Assembly (NCBI GenBank): GCA_005888395.1
Contig: VAXF01000017.1
Coordinates: 569 to 8,159, forward strand
DNA: 7,591 bases
Direction of reading: 5' to 3'
DNA from: Actinomycetota bacterium
Lineage (GTDB): Bacteria > Actinomycetota > Acidimicrobiia > Acidimicrobiales > AC-25
This document shows, in pieces, positions 5,921-7,591 of this stretch; within the stretch, counting starts at the first letter, position 1, and each line of letters opens with the position of its first letter. The notes below the pieces were generated by a model. The model ran no database searches and was not told the DNA's origin. It saw only the letters and a list, made by a program, of their open reading frames with translations. The position numbers were made by a program, and so were the translations under genes.

Positions 5921-7320
5921 CAACTCACCTCGTATCCGGGCCCGCCTCCCGGGCGGGTCTCGTCGTTTAGCTCGGACAGGGCGCGCGGGAGCAGGTCGAG
6001 CAGATCGCCGGCCACCAGGCCCAGCGGCGGGCCCAGCCGGGCGGCGACGCCGTGGGCGTAGGCGCCGGCGGCGGCGGCGCGGAGGCCGTCGAGGCCCTGC
6101 GCCAGCAGCGCGCCGATGACCCCGGACAGCACGTCGCCGGTGCCGGCGGTGGCGAGGCGGCGGTCGCCGGCCAGCGAGAGCAGGGCGCGCCCGCCGGGCT
6201 CCGCGACGACGGTGGTCGAGCCCTTGAGCAGGACGGTGGCGCAGGTGCCCGCCGCCGCGGCCCGCACCGCGCCGAGCCGATCGGCCGGCGGAGCGGTGCC
6301 GGTGAGGCGGGCGAACTCGCCGTCGTGGGGCGTGAGAACGGTCGGGCGGTCGCGCGCGCGCAGGAGCGCGGCAGCGTCGTCGAGGCCGCCCAGCGCGAAC
6401 AGGCCGTCGCCGTCGACCAGCACCGGCACCGGTGCCTCGGCCACCAAGCGGCGCACGCCGGCAACGGTGGTCGCCGAGCGGCCGAGACCCGGCCCGACGA
6501 CGAGGGCCCCGAAGCGCCCGAGGTCGGCCAGCACCGCGTCGGCCCAACCCTCCGCCGGCAGGGAGAGCCCGGTGGCCTCGGTGGCCGGAAGGTCGGCGGC
6601 GTCGACCCCCGGGCTGCCGAGGCGCACGTAACCAGCTCCGCCCCGCAACGCGGCGCGTGCGCACAGCGAGGCGGCACCGGTCATGCCGGGCGACCCGGCG
6701 ACGACCCACACCGCTCGTTGCCACTTGTGCGCGTCTCGCGGTCTCGTCGGGATCCAGAGGGCGACGTCGCCTCCCTGCACGACGTGGGCGCGTGCGCGCG
6801 ACACGTCGAGGCCGATGTCGACCAGCTCGACCATCCCGGCCCGCTCCGGACCGTCGGCGAGCAGGAGGCCCGGCTTGAGGGCGGCGAAGGTGACCGTCGC
6901 GTCGGCCCACACCGCGTCGTCGCCCGCCTCACCCGTGAGGCCGTCGACGCCGGACGGAATGTCGACCGCGAGAACAGGTGCGCCGAGCGGGTCGGGCGCG
7001 CGGTAGTCGCCGTGGAAGCCCGTGCCGAAGGCGGCGTCGATGACGAGGTCGCACGCCGGCACCTCGCGTGCGTCGGCCGCGGTGTCGAGCAGGTCGACGC
7101 GTACCCCGCGGCGCCGAAGCCCGGCGGCCGCGGCGCGGCCGTCGGCGCCATTGTTCCCCTTGCCGGCGACAACCGTCACGCGCCGGCCGTAGGCACCGCC
7201 GAGCATCGCGAGCGCCCGCCGCGCCACCGCCGCCCCGGCCCGCTCGACGAGCACCTCGACCGGCTCGGCCGCAGCGGCGTCGACCGCCTTCATCTCCTCC
7301 GGCGTGAGGACAGGGATCAC
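5920..7320 (-). CDS. nnr: Bifunctional NAD(P)H-hydrate epimerase / ADP-dependent NAD(P)H-hydrate dehydratase (YjeF fusion)
   Basis: This metabolite-repair enzyme restores NADH and NADPH damaged by hydration. The N-terminal YjeF_N epimerase (about 1-190) interconverts R and S forms, and the C-terminal ribokinase-like dehydratase (about 195-466) removes water from the S form. The N-domain shows LTPEEMKAVD (5-14), GKGNNGADG (53-61), DAAFGTGFHG (95-104), AVDIPSGVDG (118-127) and TFAALKPGLL (144-153). The C-domain shows VAGSPGMTGAASL (207-219), ARAALRGGAGYV (221-232), VVGPGLGR (274-281), TPHDGEFARL (330-339), LLKGS (364-368) and the catalytic AGTGDVLSG (392-400) with D396. The full length of 466 residues is normal for the fused bacterial form. 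The usual GNNGGDG reads GNNGADG here. The GTG start at 7320-7318 overlaps the acpS stop as GTGA, with GGTGG (7329-7325) four bases before it. Fusion next to acpS and alr is a common actinobacterial order. Confidence 0.95.
   Translation of the reverse strand: MIPVLTPEEMKAVDAAAAEPVEVLVERAGAAVARRALAMLGGAYGRRVTVVAGKGNNGADGRAAAAGLRRRGVRVDLLDTAADAREVPACDLVIDAAFGTGFHGDYRAPDPLGAPVLAVDIPSGVDGLTGEAGDDAVWADATVTFAALKPGLLLADGPERAGMVELVDIGLDVSRARAHVVQGGDVALWIPTRPRDAHKWQRAVWVVAGSPGMTGAASLCARAALRGGAGYVRLGSPGVDAADLPATEATGLSLPAEGWADAVLADLGRFGALVVGPGLGRSATTVAGVRRLVAEAPVPVLVDGDGLFALGGLDDAAALLRARDRPTVLTPHDGEFARLTGTAPPADRLGAVRAAAAGTCATVLLKGSTTVVAEPGGRALLSLAGDRRLATAGTGDVLSGVIGALLAQGLDGLRAAAAGAYAHGVAARLGPPLGLVAGDLLDLLPRALSELNDETRPGGGPGYEVS
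5928..5931 (-). promoter_or_regulatory. Ribosome binding site of the CBS-domain gene
   Basis: On the minus strand the stretch GAGGTGAGTTGATG holds GAGG seven bases before the ATG at 5920-5918. It lies in the last codons of nnr and, together with the TGATG overlap, supports reinitiation at this ATG. Confidence 0.6.
5941..5957 (-). other. Short GC hairpin just upstream of the CBS-gene ribosome site
   Basis: CCCGCC (5941-5946) and GGCGGG (5952-5957) form a 6-bp perfect GC stem around a five-base loop. In the minus-strand transcript it lies inside the nnr 3' end, nine bases before the GAGG of the next gene. It lacks a following U-tract, so it is not a Rho-independent terminator. In sequence this GC-rich, such small stems arise by chance, so any role is speculative. 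Confidence 0.3.
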
Positions 7321-7591
7321 AAGGCCACCGCGACTGCTTGGGCTGTCTGTTCGGTGTGGGTGATGGAGATCCGCCAGCCGGCGACACCGCGCGCGGCGGC
7401 GAGCGAGGCAGCCCGGCCGCGCAGCGCGAGCGACGGCGCCCCCGACTCGGCCCGAACGACCTCGACGTCGTGGAAGGCGAAGGCACCGAGACCGACGCCC
7501 AACGCCTTCATCACCGCCTCCTTGGCCGCGAACCGGCCCGCAAGGCGGTGGGTGCCGTCGTGGGCGCGGCCGGCGTAGGCGCGCTCGTCGT
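7317..7591 (-). CDS. acpS: Holo-[acyl-carrier-protein] synthase AcpS, C-terminal part (5' end outside window)
   Basis: AcpS transfers the 4'-phosphopantetheine of CoA to a serine of acyl carrier protein, activating fatty acid synthesis. About 90 residues are visible, including an upstream stretch starting DERAYAGRAHDG that continues past the right edge. The signature RFAAKEAVMKALG follows, whose glutamate is a Mg2+ ligand. Further on are FHDVEVVRAESGAPSLALRG and the C-terminal strand ISITHTEQTAQAVAVA with the conserved S-x-T/S-H. AcpS is normally about 120-130 residues, so roughly 30-40 N-terminal residues, including the other metal-binding Asp, lie beyond the window. Reading it from the GTG at 7514 would give only a fragment; the family match clearly continues upstream of that codon. 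Its TGA stop overlaps the nnr start. A larger Sfp-type phosphopantetheinyl transferase is unlikely given the short C-terminus. Confidence 0.93.
   Translation of the reverse strand, partial: DERAYAGRAHDGTHRLAGRFAAKEAVMKALGVGLGAFAFHDVEVVRAESGAPSLALRGRAASLAAARGVAGWRISITHTEQTAQAVAVAL

Noticed and set aside
5947..5957. Rho-independent terminator after nnr
   Set aside because: The GC stem has no U-tract after it and is followed at once by a ribosome site and the CBS-gene start.
6052..7578. Very long open frame (508 codons) on the plus strand
   Set aside because: It lies wholly antisense to nnr and acpS, both with clear conserved motifs. Its product is Arg/Gly/Ala/His-rich low-complexity sequence typical of GC-rich shadow frames.
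1..7591. Defence island, CRISPR array, mobile element or attachment site
   Set aside because: No direct-repeat array, transposase, integrase or terminal inverted repeats were seen; every stretch is accounted for by housekeeping genes.

Overview
This is a GC-rich, tightly packed, single-strand block of bacterial housekeeping genes. All eleven genes read on the minus strand, so transcription runs from the right end of the window to the left. By eye the GC content is well above 65%. GTG starts dominate, the third codon position is G/C-rich, and the gene order (acpS, nnr, alr, tsaE, tsaB, rimI, tsaD) is the one familiar from actinobacteria. Sequence style points to an actinobacterium, perhaps of the Acidimicrobiia, but that placement is inference and was not tested.

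Layout in transcription order (right to left): acpS (holo-ACP synthase; its 5' end lies beyond the window), a fused NAD(P)HX epimerase/dehydratase, a small two-CBS-domain protein, alanine racemase (alr), a P1/DmpA-family self-cleaving aminopeptidase, a family 4-type Fe-S uracil-DNA glycosylase, then the tRNA t6A module tsaE-tsaB-rimI-tsaD, and finally the first 46 codons of a GNAT acetyltransferase that leaves at the left edge.

Almost nothing is intergenic. Seven of the ten junctions overlap by 1 or 4 bases (GTGA, TTGA or TGATG), one overlaps by 8 bases, and the gaps are 2, 23 and 1 bases. That makes one polycistronic unit with extensive translational coupling the simplest reading. I see no internal terminator or convincing promoter, and no stretch of 300 bases without a gene. 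There is no tRNA, rRNA, mobile element, CRISPR array or pseudogene.

The genes fall into functional groups: carrier-protein activation (acpS), metabolite repair of damaged NAD(P)H (nnr), cell-wall D-alanine supply (alr, possibly with the DmpA-like peptidase), DNA repair (udg), and the t6A37 tRNA modification (tsaE, tsaB, tsaD; tsaC must lie elsewhere) with the ribosomal or general protein N-acetyltransferase RimI. I found no clear sign of an undescribed system. The points most worth a second look are the peptidase directly coupled to alr, the orphan CBS protein, a few substitutions in conserved motifs, and the unusual neighbour downstream of tsaD.
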